In this document: positions 10,018-21,926 of the stretch, piece after piece
Numbering within the stretch: the stretch's first letter is position 1
How the letters are laid out: each line of letters opens with the position of its first letter
NCBI RefSeq assembly: GCF_000003605.2
Contig: NW_003140832.1
Location: forward strand, 74,250 to 104,991
Origin: Saccoglossus kowalevskii
Taxonomy: Eukaryota; Hemichordata; Enteropneusta; Harrimaniidae
Direction: 5' to 3'
DNA: 30,742 bases
Notes under the pieces: model-generated
Databases searched by the model: none
What the model saw: the letters and a program-made list of their open reading frames with translations, nothing else
Told to the model about the DNA's origin: nothing
Made by a program: the position numbers and the translations under genes

Positions 10018-11046
10018 TTACGTGTTTGTTGACAGTGTAATCCCTTGGTTGTCAGCAGAGTGGTTTTTGCAGCCAAATATTTTCTTCACCTGCTCTCGAA
10101 AATCTTTCAATTTACAAGCATAAATAAAAGGGTTGATACACATATTCGCACACACTGAAACGATACCATAGCGGAAAAACACGCTGTTGAAATCAACATC
10201 GAATCCGATATTGAATCCGAAATAGACGATTTGATTCGGCGACCAACAAATGATGTACGTGACGGCGACGATCAACAGCGTTTGGATAATGTTCTTTTCC
10301 GTTTTGCTGAGGGGTTTTGAGCCATTCTCGGCGGGCTCACCTTCTTTGCGAGGACCCGATGCGTGTATTTTAGTGCTACGTCGTACTACGCGCAGTATAC
10401 TGATGTACACGCAAGCCATAATGATGATCGGTATAATATACTGGAAAATAACGACGAACGATCCAAGATATTGCAGCCATGGTTCCCAATACTGGGTACA
10501 CCCGCCGGCACCGTCGTTCATCTGCACCATGGCCCAGTGGAGCTCGTAGCCGAAACTGAAAGGCCACACTAATGCAACCATGATTTTGGCTCTCTTCTGT
10601 GTGAAACTGGTGTGATGTTTAATCGGGTGACAGATAGCGAAGTAGCGCTCAAAAGTCAACAGTACAAGATTGAAGGTAGACCCGAGAAAGCATGCCCACA
10701 TAGGATAGTAACTTGACGCCCACAACTTGCAAAAGACATCGCCCGGAATTCCTGCAGGTATTGGCCCTACGGGTATGAGATGCTGGGCAACCAGGAGAAG
10801 TGAACTCATTAGATCCATACACGACTGATTTAAGATAAATATGTTCGTGCTACTCAGTCCAGACGGACTTGTTCTATGCATACGCACGAAAACCATTATC
10901 ACTAAAGTATTTCCGACGATTCCCGTGAAACCAATAGCTGCAAACACCGCCTTCATAATTTTGTCGACGTTGTCGGAACCATCGCCACCTCCCCCGCCGG
11001 TGCTTTCCGTGGTGATGTTCCACGGAATCTCAGTTGTGTTATTCAT
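10018..11046 (-). CDS. Intronless class A GPCR, peptide-receptor-like, orphan
   Basis: A complete 342-residue rhodopsin-family receptor, expected in the plasma membrane and signalling through heterotrimeric G proteins. Residues 1-27 are extracellular, with sequons at N2, N3 and N10 and a Gly-rich stretch (18-23). TM1 has GN (N46), TM2 has NQSCMDL (D78), and TM3 begins at C106, the disulfide partner of C183 in loop 2. The TM3 end is ERY (133-135) instead of DRY. TM4 has W161, TM5 P206, TM6 CWSP (267-270) and TM7 NPFIY (305-309). Helix 8 is KDFREQVKKIFGC, with a possible palmitoylated C326. Loop 3 is short and basic. The start is the ATG at 11046, with A at -3. The frame opens upstream only to a TTG at 11094, behind an in-frame TGA at 11110-11112. 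Its GC content is clearly above that of its surroundings. Features recall galanin, allatostatin or somatostatin-type peptide receptors, but the ligand cannot be assigned. Melatonin or amine receptors are less likely, because TM3 lacks the amine-binding Asp. Confidence 0.93.
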   Translation of the reverse strand: MNNTTEIPWNITTESTGGGGGDGSDNVDKIMKAVFAAIGFTGIVGNTLVIMVFVRMHRTSPSGLSSTNIFILNQSCMDLMSSLLLVAQHLIPVGPIPAGIPGDVFCKLWASSYYPMWACFLGSTFNLVLLTFERYFAICHPIKHHTSFTQKRAKIMVALVWPFSFGYELHWAMVQMNDGAGGCTQYWEPWLQYLGSFVVIFQYIIPIIIMACVYISILRVVRRSTKIHASGPRKEGEPAENGSKPLSKTEKNIIQTLLIVAVTYIICWSPNQIVYFGFNIGFDVDFNSVFFRYGIVSVCANMCINPFIYACKLKDFREQVKKIFGCKNHSADNQGITLSTNT

Positions 11047-11700
11047 GATAACAATCTTTGGCGACTTACTAGCTGAGTACAATAGGCAGTCCAAGTTGCT
11101 ATTTTCTAATCAGCAGCGAGTGCTCTAACGCGTGAGACGATTCGGTTAATGGATTGGTGACACGAAACGATGCTGTGCTTCGATAACGGATGTACGTGGA
11201 ATTACCTCATCAATGACACACATGCTCCATCACGCACTTCTTAATCGTTTCATTCAATCCGATTTGATTCACCCAATCAGGTTGTCAACATTTGTTATTT
11301 CGTTTCGTAGCCACTGCATCCATCCATCTGATTCCGGACAACGTATGTCTTTTCTCCTAGGGGAAAAACGAAAATAGATGAGTGCTAGGAAGAAAGAATC
11401 TCATTTAATATCATTTACTCTGTGTAAATGAAACAATATGTAGCATATAGGGCTGCACGCGGGTTTCCAACGTTGACATCACGTGTGCTTTCTTCACAGC
11501 GAAAGTATGACGATTAAACTACCAATGCATCGTTAAGTACGAGCCACGCTCTCAGTGACAATGCGCTTCAAAAAAATATCAAATCGCACGGAAAAATATA
11601 TTTACTGATATACGACTGCAGATTAAAACAATATCAACACGTATATACGTCATAAAACGTATACCGTTGATAGAGGGGAGATGTGCATTTGAGTGGCGCA
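11047..11700 (-). promoter_or_regulatory. Presumed 5' flank and promoter region of the receptor gene
   Basis: This lies immediately upstream of the receptor start on the minus strand. An in-frame stop (11110-11112) closes the frame, so any added coding sequence would need an upstream exon. No TATA box is seen within 100 bp of the start. A small hairpin (CATTTAC / GTAAATG, 11412-11430) and a CACGTG E-box (11480-11485) are visible. Both are common by chance. Confidence 0.3.
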
Positions 11701-14700
11701 TTGACGTAGCAGACACTCAATGATCGCTGATGCACGAGGTGGAGGTGCATGTCACCATGGGCGTTTTAAATGCGTTTAGTTAGATTCATGTCATTGATAA
11801 AATGAAAGTGTCTGAGTTTCCATCGCCAGAATTATTTCCGGATGTAGTGGCTGCGCATCAATATACATGATCTGCAACTAAAAGACTTTTAACGCCAATG
11901 TTTAGAGGTGACAATTTAAACGTGTTTGTGCGTTTTACTGTAATTTCTCTGTTAATTGGACAAAATGAAATATTATGCGGGTTTAGTTTGTGAATAATGG
12001 CAGAAGTTGACTTAATGAGGGTCAAATGGAGATTAGAGCCAGACTGTATTTTTTGTCAAATATTATCCCTGAATACACGTATTGAAAATACGAAAACAAA
12101 AAACACGCAACATTACACTTCGGAAAAAAATAAGTTTGCCTACACTAATTACGTTTAATGACACACGCTTTAGTGCATGAAAGATGGTTTGTTATATAAT
12201 GTATAGAAATTTAAGTTCGCTTGAATACAGTTAGTTAGATTGCACTGCGCCCTGACCGATTCACGTCTCGCTTGCTTGAATATTATACAATTTAGAAATG
12301 TCCTTATTACTCATCGCAGAGAGCTAAAAAAGCACAGCACGGAAACTGAAGTATAGGTATTGTGTATTGAAAATATTGCAAGCACGTTTTTAAGAAGCTC
12401 CGCCACTAAAACCACAAAGAAAGAAATAGTAGAAACAATTAATTAACATTGTTTAATAATAGCTTTATGCATGGCAGGCAATCTCAATATATGATGCAAA
12501 TGACAGATGCCAAATACATATTAACCATTTAAACCATTTTTTTTCTTTCTTTTTCATATTTTCACGAATTACAATAATCGCATAATGCTTTATCTCCTTA
12601 ATTATTTTGCGATAGGAAAACAGTTCGTGCGTGACTAAACGTGTATTGAGTGATATGTTCTCGGCACGTTTGTATATTGAAACGACGATGACTCTAGTAC
12701 TTATAGTGACCATGACCTTTTTGATAATCTTTTTCTATATCGCTGAAATATCCAAGATCCTGGTGTATATTTAAGACTTAATACTACACAGGCAACTGAT
12801 ATTGATTAGTGAAACTGACTTTTATTTACCATACCAGAATAAAGCCTATGTACGATGATGCTTTATTTAATACATACGTAGCAAGTAATTTATTGGATTA
12901 TGAATTAACTTCAGCAACAACTGCACGTATACGTCGTTCGCAAATAGGTCGAAGAAGTAAATGGTGCTATAAGGTTCTCACAATTGTTACTCATAGTTGC
13001 ATATTTTTTGACAGCCTCACTCTTGTCGGAAACAACCGAGATTCTGATGTCTAATTACAAATCATAATATCAACACCAAACTAGCCTATCCGTGAAAACA
13101 ATGTAGTATAATTCATATGACAGTCATGCGGAATGAGGAAATTTGCATACAATGTTTCATTTCAAAATAAAAGAATGATTATGTAAGTTTCTTTAAATAG
13201 CCAATGTAATACATCTTAAAGAATAATGACTTCAGTAATGAGCCGAGCTCAACATGTGTAGGTACAACCATGAATAGGTAGAGATAAATCGGTCAACATT
13301 TCCCGTGTAATCATGTAACCATTTTTGGCGATATGCTATGTTTATTATTCAACGGCAATACAATACATTCACCGTGTCGAGGGCCATCGCAACACAAATA
13401 ATTTCTTTTCAAGGTGTGTGCAACCGAATCTCTCGACAAATCAAATCAAATCAGTGCAATGTCGCTCACACTATATTCTGAGTTCGAAATTTTCACATTC
13501 TCGTCTTGTGCACAATTATAACAGAACATTGTCGTACTGTGACGGTGTAGGCAGCCGTCCTTGTTTAAGTTTGTCCATGTGGCTGGTTGGCATGAACCAG
13601 TCATTCGCACAGAGTATAAAACAATGCTATTGTCCACGGTAGCTACTGATTATAAGTGTATACTAGTATGTCCTGGATAATAGAACAACATATGGACAAC
13701 GTTTTCACAGTAGAACACATGCTGGTACTACTAATAATGAGTGAGTGACGTTTTTTCATTAGACAGACCTTCGCATTCTGGTTGACAACAAATAAACAAA
13801 AATGACGTTACAATGCGAATTAACTAATTAACGGTTGTCAAGTAGAACACTGCCATGGCAAATCGGCAAAGCAAAAATGGCAATATCGAATGTAACATTG
13901 ACGCTTCTAAATATGGGGCAGACTCCCATGGCTAAATGATAGTGATTAATCACCAACACATTAAGGACGTTTCCTTTTTTCCAGACTGAAAAAAGTGAAA
14001 TAACTCGTTTAAAAATCACATACTCGTTCACTGCACAGAATATGGTAGGATTTCGTAGGATTAGCGTGCACATCCATACAGCGTTTCCAATTGAGCCGTC
14101 CCCGTGATCGATATCGATTTGCCAGACTCGCACATCATTCATTGTGGTTGAATGGAATTCCACAAGAGACAAAGTCTGCATCTCAGTTTACACATACCAA
14201 TACGGGGACACCATTGTGACTGTAAAATTTACCAACATTACATGATGGGAACTCAAACACTGCATTACAATAAGCTTGTCAATTTGCTTGACCATGAATT
14301 GATGGTCGTCGCGCTTAGGCTGATTTTCAAATAACATATTAAAACTCATTCATATCGCGTATGTCAATCAAAATTTTTCAAATTATCGTAATTTTATTAC
14401 ACTTTCAACCCCTTTAATGTATTGACACCAATCTTGTCTGGGTAATAATATTAATAACAATAAGTATTTGAAATTTGACGCATCGAATTTATAATTACTG
14501 ACACTTTGACATGATGTGGTTTATTTTGGGTAATAGTTGACAAAGAAATGGCAATCAATTTCCGTGTTCAGTATGATGTCACAGTGTGAATAGGCTCTAT
14601 TCTTCGGTGGCCATGGAAATTTTGCTGAGAACGTAAGAGACACGCAACTTGCTCTTGTCAAATTGTGGTCCATTCAGTTTTTTATCGTGATTGTGTTTAC

Positions 14701-15347
14701 TGTTTTCAAAACCTTCTACCGTTTCATGTTTAAATATCGTCACCATTATGAAGAGCGCCATCTGCTTTCAAACATAATCATGGAGAAAGGTGTTTTATAT
14801 TTATATTTTGCGAGATAAATAATTAGAGAGTAAAATAAACATTTAAAAGTGTATTTATAAAATAAATGGCGCCAATCTACCAGCCACGTGTTCAAATAAT
14901 TTAGTGTATGTGCGGTGCTAAACATGTAACAGTTCTTTCAAACGAAACTAATCATCTGTTTATTGTATTTATGTAAAAGAATTATGTATGTTCCACTGAC
15001 GTATAAATCAATACAGTGTGATTATATTTTGTTCTGCGCATGCGTATACGTATTCTTGTTCTTGGTATGAATTCCCAGCTTCAAGCGAATATATACATGC
15101 TATATCGAAATGTTTTAGTTTACATGAATTATTTCACAAACAAAAAACGAAATGAGTTTTCCGGCGCTGCTTACAATTGTACGGTGCATTGATTTACACT
15201 TTAAAAGTCGACAAATTGGTACCTGTTGTAGAGCCGTAGTTTGGTTTCAATAGATGTAGTATAACAAAGCTAATAGGTACTTAGGGACGCACACGGAAGA
15301 ATGTTCGCTAGAATTGTTCAAATTGCAACCACAGAGTAAAAACGTGT
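11701..15347. other. Noncoding, no gene supported
   Basis: About 3.6 kb contains only chance-length frames. The longest is on the minus strand at 13828-14181 (117 codons, ATG start, hydrophobic). It has a stretch GNAVWMCTLILRNPTIF that faintly resembles a GPCR TM1 end but lacks every following landmark, so it is not called as a gene. An NRF1-like palindrome TGCGCATGCG occurs at 15035-15044. Confidence 0.45.
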
Positions 15348-15473
15348 TCACGCTGAGAACATGTGCTCCAACGCTAACCCAGTCGCGCGTCACGCTGCGT
15401 TCATATTCAGATATCAAGTCGCATTGTGACGTCACGCTGCGTTCATATTTAGATACCAATTCCCGCTGTGAGA
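15348..15473. repeat. 42-bp tandem repeat, three copies, open in frame
   Basis: Copies begin at 15348, 15390 and 15432 with TCACGCTG. The second and third share TCACGCTGCGTTCATATT and further matches. The first is more diverged. The period of 42 is a multiple of three, so the plus frame (15314-15541) reads a 14-residue repeat (FTLRT.., VTLRSYSDIKSHCD, VTLRSYLDTNSRCE), and the minus strand is open too. No known domain is recognised. It is a short minisatellite, or less likely part of a small exon. Confidence 0.65.
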
Positions 15474-15902
15474 GATTTGAGAAACAATACACCGAAACAA
15501 ATGATACCCAAGTAGCTGACAAAAACTACATCTACTACTAAATTCCTTGTTTTCTGCGACATAATACAACGTATCGCCAATGTTTAGATACGAAATGGAG
15601 GCCCTTACTAGGAAAAATACGTTCGAGATAAGAAAAAAAAATGACGCAATCATTCAAAATGGCGGATACGTTAATGAATCAAGTAAATCGCAAAATGTCT
15701 ATCACCATTGGGGTAAATCATAAGGTTATCACATGCATCCTGCATTGCTTCGTGAGTAGATTAAAACTTCAAGGCGGACTAAATTAATGAGAACTTTCAA
15801 TCGAAGTACGGTCTGATTATCTGGTTTGTTCTGTATCGAAGTAGACCCATTGTATTTGTCATTTTATTCTACAGCAACGCACGCATGTACACTCCACATG
15901 TC
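15474..15902. other. Noncoding, possible outer arm of the long palindrome
   Basis: From about 15793 (ACTTTCAATCGAAGTAC) weak similarity to the reverse complement of 16245-16391 (ACTTTCAATGTCTAGTAC) suggests that the palindrome described next once extended this far. The rest holds nothing recognisable. Confidence 0.35.
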
Positions 15903-16243
15903 TATGTTCCATATCGACAACATTAACTATGATCGTATGATTCACGTATTGTTCCTTTATTTACGAATAGCTGCATGGAAAACCTTGTTACATGCGAATA
16001 ATAATACATCATCACATTTAAATTGTCCTATTTAAGTACAATCCATATTCCGTTATTGAGTCTAACTTAAATGGGTCGTGACACCTCTAAAAATTCATTG
16101 AACACCACGAGGAGAATTTAAATTAGATGATGTATTACTACTCGTGTGTAAAGGTTTCCCAGGCAACTATTTATATGAAATAAAAAAACAATATATGAAT
16201 TACACGTAATGTTTTAATTTCATGTTGTCGAATATGGAACATA
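15903..16243. mobile_element. Long imperfect palindrome, about 130-bp arms, 80-bp loop
   Basis: Arm 15903-16029 matches the reverse complement of 16110-16243 at roughly 75% by eye. Shared blocks in order are TATGTTCCATAT.CGACAACAT, then TATTGTT..TTTATTT, AATAG.TGC.TGG.AAACCTT, TAATACATCATC and TTTAAATT.TCCT. If transcribed it would form a long hairpin RNA. Outer similarity may continue to 15793 and 16391, which would give an element near 600 bp with ACTTTCAAT ends. It has no open frame of its own. Peptides read outward from each arm share MFHI and IHVLF-type strings only because the DNA is duplicated. It is probably a fold-back MITE or an inverted duplication. Confidence 0.75.
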
Positions 16244-16739
16244 GGCAGATATAGAATATTATTTACTAAACATGTAACTATAGCAACATTTATATATTTA
16301 TGACAATAGGGAAAAAAAGAATGATTTATGACCAACACCAGCCGAAATTCGAACACTTGACTATGAATTTTTGTACTAGACATTGAAAGTGTTGAACGAC
16401 ATCTTTGTCAAAATTCGAATGCCAAGTCATCAATTAAAATGTGCTTATATTTCGGCAATGGTAAATGCATTCGATGAATTTTGAATATTACAAAATTCGG
16501 AAGTCAAAAATTGATTTTGACTGGGTTTAAGCCCATATTAACATGTTTATTTAAACATTTGTTTGTATACGGCTAATACAGTTCATCAAACATTACCGAA
16601 AATAGGAAATTCTTCTACCAGTTAAGATCAAATTGCCTTTAACTAACAAGACAAGAAAATCAAGAATGGCGTGCTACCCCAGGGCATAAAATTTATCCCA
16701 CAAACGTGACACGAGAAAAAACAACAAACAAGATGCTGA
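16244..16739. other. Noncoding, possible right outer arm then plain sequence
   Basis: Up to about 16391 this may be the outer right arm of the palindrome. Beyond that nothing is recognised. Confidence 0.35.
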
Positions 16740-16780
16740 ATCGAGTTACGGACATCGAGTTATGGACATCGAGTTACAGG
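16740..16780. repeat. 14-bp tandem repeat, three units
   Basis: Units ATCGAGTTACGGAC, ATCGAGTTATGGAC and ATCGAGTTACAGG follow without gaps, with one or two changes between them. It is a short minisatellite-like array. It overlaps no supported gene. Confidence 0.8.
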
Positions 16781-19700
16781 AAACATACTATGTAAATGTA
16801 AATAAAAAGTGACACTTCGAACCGAGTGCTATCACAGATTTGATGAGACCGCATTTTCACGTATTGCGTATATACACTAGAACGGATTACAAAATCGACC
16901 TTATACCCTGTATCGTATATATGTAATAACAACTTCATGAGGTTATTTTGCTCAAAAAATCGTCGGCAACCTAGGGGGTATGGGGAGATGGAAACAGTTA
17001 ATGCCACTGTAATTAAAACGAATGTGGAAGCCTTTGTGACACTGTCTATTTGCAGGACAATGTGGCTCCTTGAAGAATCCCCATGCTGGAGTTTTCCAAT
17101 AAACTTTTTCATGACAAGACTAATTTATTTTTCAAACTATTGAATCAGCACGCACTGCATAGTTTGACTGACAAACATCGTAAGCGTCTTAGGGTATGGG
17201 TATTTATATTTCATATTCAAAAATCTCATTTGTTGTTCTTCTCTGTCAATTGGTCGCGAATCAAACACAATTCACCGAATGTGATTGACGTACTAGTTTA
17301 TCGGAAATTCGTCGAAGGTCCGTGTAAGGTCAACCACGCCCCCATGGGATGATGTATTTCAAAAGAAGACTGAGCGTGACATCAAAATTAAAAAAAAAGT
17401 TTTCTCTCATAACCCGTCAGATTTCCCAATAGAGGAAAAGCTTAGCATGATGTTGTTGAATTTTCAACTACTTGTAAGTCGATTGTGTAAGTAATGTAAT
17501 GGAAATTAACGGGGTAATTGTGATTGTAATTGCTATCTGATTTCTTGCAGCTAAAGCATGCATCTCTTTGTAACAGATTACTCCTGCAATTGCAAGAATG
17601 TTGAATATGTTGCATGTTGCATGTTGAATATAACAACTCATTTTGAGAATTCGGTTTTATATTGTACAGAATTTGTCATTATTCTTAGAAAAAGGGATAT
17701 AAACGAGGAATGATCGTTGTTGTTTCATTCCTGAAATATCGTGATGCGCCATTCGAAATTACAAGAATTTAGTAAAAGTTTGGTATTCCAAAATATTTCA
17801 TTTCTGGCAAGGCTGTTGTATTGACCTCCGATCTTATAACAGTTTATTGCTCCACTATTTATTCAGTAAAACAAGTTTTTTTTAAACACGCTTCTGAAGA
17901 CAAATATTCACTTACTGTTACAGAATAGGATTATCTCCGTGTTGCGACATGATGCTTTAACTAGAAATGCCGCTAAATACCAAGAAACGTTTTGTTTAAT
18001 ATTTCGCAAATTGTATTTACTCTTACACCATTTTCATACGCAATTATGTTGCATTACGGTTCCTGATTCGCTAACAAGTTTTTGAATAAACTTGTATACT
18101 TGAAATTGGCATTTAATGAGTGGAGGGAGGGAGTTTCTAGCGTCGTGTATGAGTTGGGCGCATATATACGTAATGTTTATGTTGCCATGGATACAGGCAT
18201 TTCATCAGTTAAATCATTAATTATTTCTAATCGCTTCATCAGTGCTTTGTTATCAATTCGATTGACTCTTCTTCGAGAGAGCGAGCGAAATCAATGCAGG
18301 GCACAATTCGACCGCACTTAGTAAAATTACAAAGTTGAAAAAGTCAACCCGTATACGTGGTGGTACGTTTTCCGTGGGTCTTGATTAAATTAACACACCA
18401 GTTAGAGTTTGTAATGTCGGGTTTAATTAGGTCAAGTAATGTGATATTTCAACTTCGCGCAAGAATAGCTATTATCGCCGACGGAGTGATGTCACGCTCA
18501 AGTTGCATGCGAATCAGAGCATAATACTCCTCAATAACTGCCATATCACGTGGCTCGTTAGTACAACCGAATGGAACATGTTTTTGCAATCGATGAATTA
18601 TTGAGAACCGGTTTAATAGCATTGGATACAGCTAGTAATCCAAGCGTTAAGTTGTCCCGAGTCTCGTTTTTTTGCCAGATAATGTTATACAAATAGTTTT
18701 CCCAATCGAGTATTGCTATGTAGAAACGCAATTACTGTCCTTTAAATGCGCATAAGGCAAAAAGCAAGAATGAAAACCCATGGCAGAGGCGGCGAGTTAG
18801 TTTTAAATTGATGTGTACGGCTAATACGTGCCTGTAGTTCATATTCAACTCAAGCAACCAGAGTGCAGTTTGTTTGGCGTCAGTGTGACTTGATTTTTGC
18901 AATTGCTAAGTTTTGGTAAGCCATTAAAATGTGTAAGAATGGTGCCTATTTTATCAGCCTGACTGACACTCAATATTTTTTTCAGATAACAGAGACTGAT
19001 TCTTGTGTAACGACCATATTTACAAATGTGACTGACGTGTTCCTATCATCAAATGTCCCTTAAATCTCCGCGAAAAATATGCTGACTCACAATAAAAAAA
19101 AACATTTTATAAACTTGTAAAGTGTTGACAAGTCATTTGACAGATGTTTTGAAATCTCTTGAATTTGAAATCAATATTTTTATTATACCATTTTGACCGG
19201 CTTCTGGCGTGAGTACTATTCTGTCCGTATACCAGTATATAAACCCGTTCCAGACCCGTACACGATGAACAGAAGTCACTGACAAATATTTTAATGAGCG
19301 GCTAGAATTTTGTTACACGACCAACCCATCCAGACAAGATATGATGTGGTAAATAAGTAAATAGCTTAAGAACCGTTTTAGTGGTTATAACACGACTAGT
19401 GGTGAACGAGGGAGAATAAAATGTACTTACACCCGAATATCACTGTGACGTAACACCTGTGTTGTCATGTTCAAATTCGGTAAGTCGACTGTTTCGAAAT
19501 GCGTATTTAAATGCATGAATCTGTATAAGTTTTGTAAATATCAATTCGATTAATTTATTCATTCATTTTGTAGAATACTGTAGCATTTGTGTTATTACAA
19601 CTTGATAATTAAACGATTCTGAAAATATCAATATTTTCTATAATTTTCCCAAAATGAAGCAACGTGGATGAATAATTTGACATTTTTTGTGCCAACATTG

Positions 19701-21895
19701 CGACGTATCCATCCGAAGAACTATTAAAAGTACCATTTTGTTTTCAGATAAATTGTGTCAGGTGGGTAATTCAGTTCTGCTTATTTTGCCCAAGTTATAA
19801 TATTTAAAACCAAAATATATCTTTCAACCATTGATTTCCAATATGGTCGCCTACTCACATACATGTACATTACATTGCATAGTGTATGCATGCATGTCTA
19901 CTTACATCCTCCCTCGCTTTATTAAATTAAGTTTTGATGGGTTAATTGGTTTGTCCGATTTCCCCATAATTAGCGCAGTCTTATGGAAATGTTCAGTTTA
20001 CTTAATTGTTCAGTTAGTTTTCTCCTAATTGAGGTAGACTTATTGAAATGTATAACAATGCCGTAATTACCGCTTGACTTTACTCGTACATCGCTTCTTA
20101 TTATCCAAATTATGGGACCAGATTTTCAAATTAATATGACCACTGAAGCACATAGAGCAGTTTTTGTTGCTTTGATTGGCCCTCGACATTTAGACTCCTA
20201 TATCAATTTACAATTGGCAATTCTGCTGTAACTGAAGACCAGTCGTGGCGCCACGGTACATAAGTTTCAATTTAAGTGATAATGTATTTTTTTATTTGCT
20301 AGTTTATCAAATTCCGGGAATGTGAATTGAACGTAAGCTGGATAATAAATTATGTCCGGTTCAACAATGATCAAGATATATTCTATATGTCGCGCAAGTT
20401 GTTCCAATAGTAAAACACGTGTCCAAAATCGCGCGATAAGTATCGTTTTATTACTACAACTTATTGAACGGTGAACGATTTGGTGAATAAGTAGTGACGA
20501 CATATTACCACAATGTTCAATATCTCCCTGTAGCCTGCATCTGCTCTTGGCAACAGTATATGTAAAAATGTGGCGTAATGTTTATATAAACAAAATAGTA
20601 TCACCTGGACTGTACTTTATCCTTCAACAAATAAATGTTATTTTCACGAGGGTGAATAGTGGGTAGTATTGAAGTAAATTTACTCATTGTAATGTTACAT
20701 CGATTTATCCAGTCCTTCATCTATGCATGTTTCATTATTAGTTTTACTATGTTAGAAAACAAACAACGTGGGTTTTAGACGCTGATTGGCTCGACACATA
20801 AATGATGCAATAAACGCTTTGTACGTTACGTGTACCAGTGTCAAAGTTCAGATTAGTACGGGCGAGTTCGTGCATGCGATATAATGATTGACAGCTAGCA
20901 CAACGACAAAACACTGTAGGCGAAACATACATGTATTATTTAGAAAGGTGAATCGTTGTGTGACAATTATTCGTTATTGATTTTTTAATCTAATCGTCAA
21001 ATCGCAAAATACTATACTAAATAGAAGATGTAATTGAGACGTACATGTATAAAGCTGTTGAGGTAATATTCACGATATGAGTTGGAGTAATATCGGCAAA
21101 CCCGTGTTCAAGAGTACCGTAGTGGGTATATCTCAACAACGTTACGCAATCGAACGTTCAACGAGTTAATATATTATACGAAGTTTTATTTTTAAAATGT
21201 ATGCGAGGAAATAGTATTCCGATCAACGCAACGCAGTTTACGCATGAATATACACGTTACCGATTGCTTGCTGTGAGGTTCCGAACTCATCTTTTTTTCT
21301 ATGTATTTTTATTGCAATGCGTTGCGTACATTACCTGATTAATCTATCAACAACCGGGTTCTAATTTTGGGGATTACAACAATTTTAGTTGAATACGCCC
21401 CTGTATATTTATTTAAAAATAAATGCAGCGCATCTGATTTCGTAATTGGCTGTGACGAAATTGACACGTGGAGTTTTACGTGAACAAAAGCACAATGCTG
21501 CTAATTTATGCAATCGGGCCACACAGATTCATGAGGACATATCAAATAGCAAAAATCAACTATATTTAATTATTTGAAACTGCCGTGTGCAAGAGGATAG
21601 AGTTATGTGTCCATGTATAGAGTAAATACAGCGTGCACGCTCTGCAACTAGACAAAGTATATGACGTGCGTAAATAGAACGAGTTTCAATTCAATATTTT
21701 CTACCGGGTGACCCACACATACTAACTAAGCATATTGAACATAATGTTTATATCACATGGATTGTGTGTTTGGACAATCATTATGTGCACGATAATTGCC
21801 CACGGCATGATTGACTCACTAACCAGAGGGACTGAGCACTAATATACAATATGAACACAAACGGAGGTTACGTTGCATGTCGTACGGGACGCTTC
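16781..21895. other. Noncoding, no gene supported; heptamer repeat at 17598-17629
   Basis: About 5 kb holds no convincing exon. A small array ATGTTGAAT, ATGTTGC, ATGTTGC, ATGTTGAAT lies at 17598-17629. Open frames here are at most about 112 codons (16774-17112 minus, 17083-17352 plus), overlap in antisense and show no domain. No tRNA or rRNA is recognised. Confidence 0.45.
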
Positions 21896-21926
21896 AAACA
21901 ACAACAACAACAACAACAAAAACAAC
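21896..21926. repeat. (AAC)n microsatellite
   Basis: About seven AAC units followed by an interrupted AAAAACAAC tail. The polyasparagine or polyleucine strings in the overlapping open frames come only from this repeat. Confidence 0.9.

Noticed and set aside
10250-11128. Several open frames antisense to or in other frames of the receptor (10250-10549, 10363-10572, 10376-10567, 10841-11128)
   Set aside because: They are shadows of the GC-richer receptor coding sequence and show no domain of their own.
16171-16383. Minus frame sharing MFHI and IHVLF-like strings with the plus frame at 15826-16035, suggesting a duplicated small protein
   Set aside because: The likeness is explained by the inverted duplication of the DNA. 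Neither peptide has a recognisable domain.
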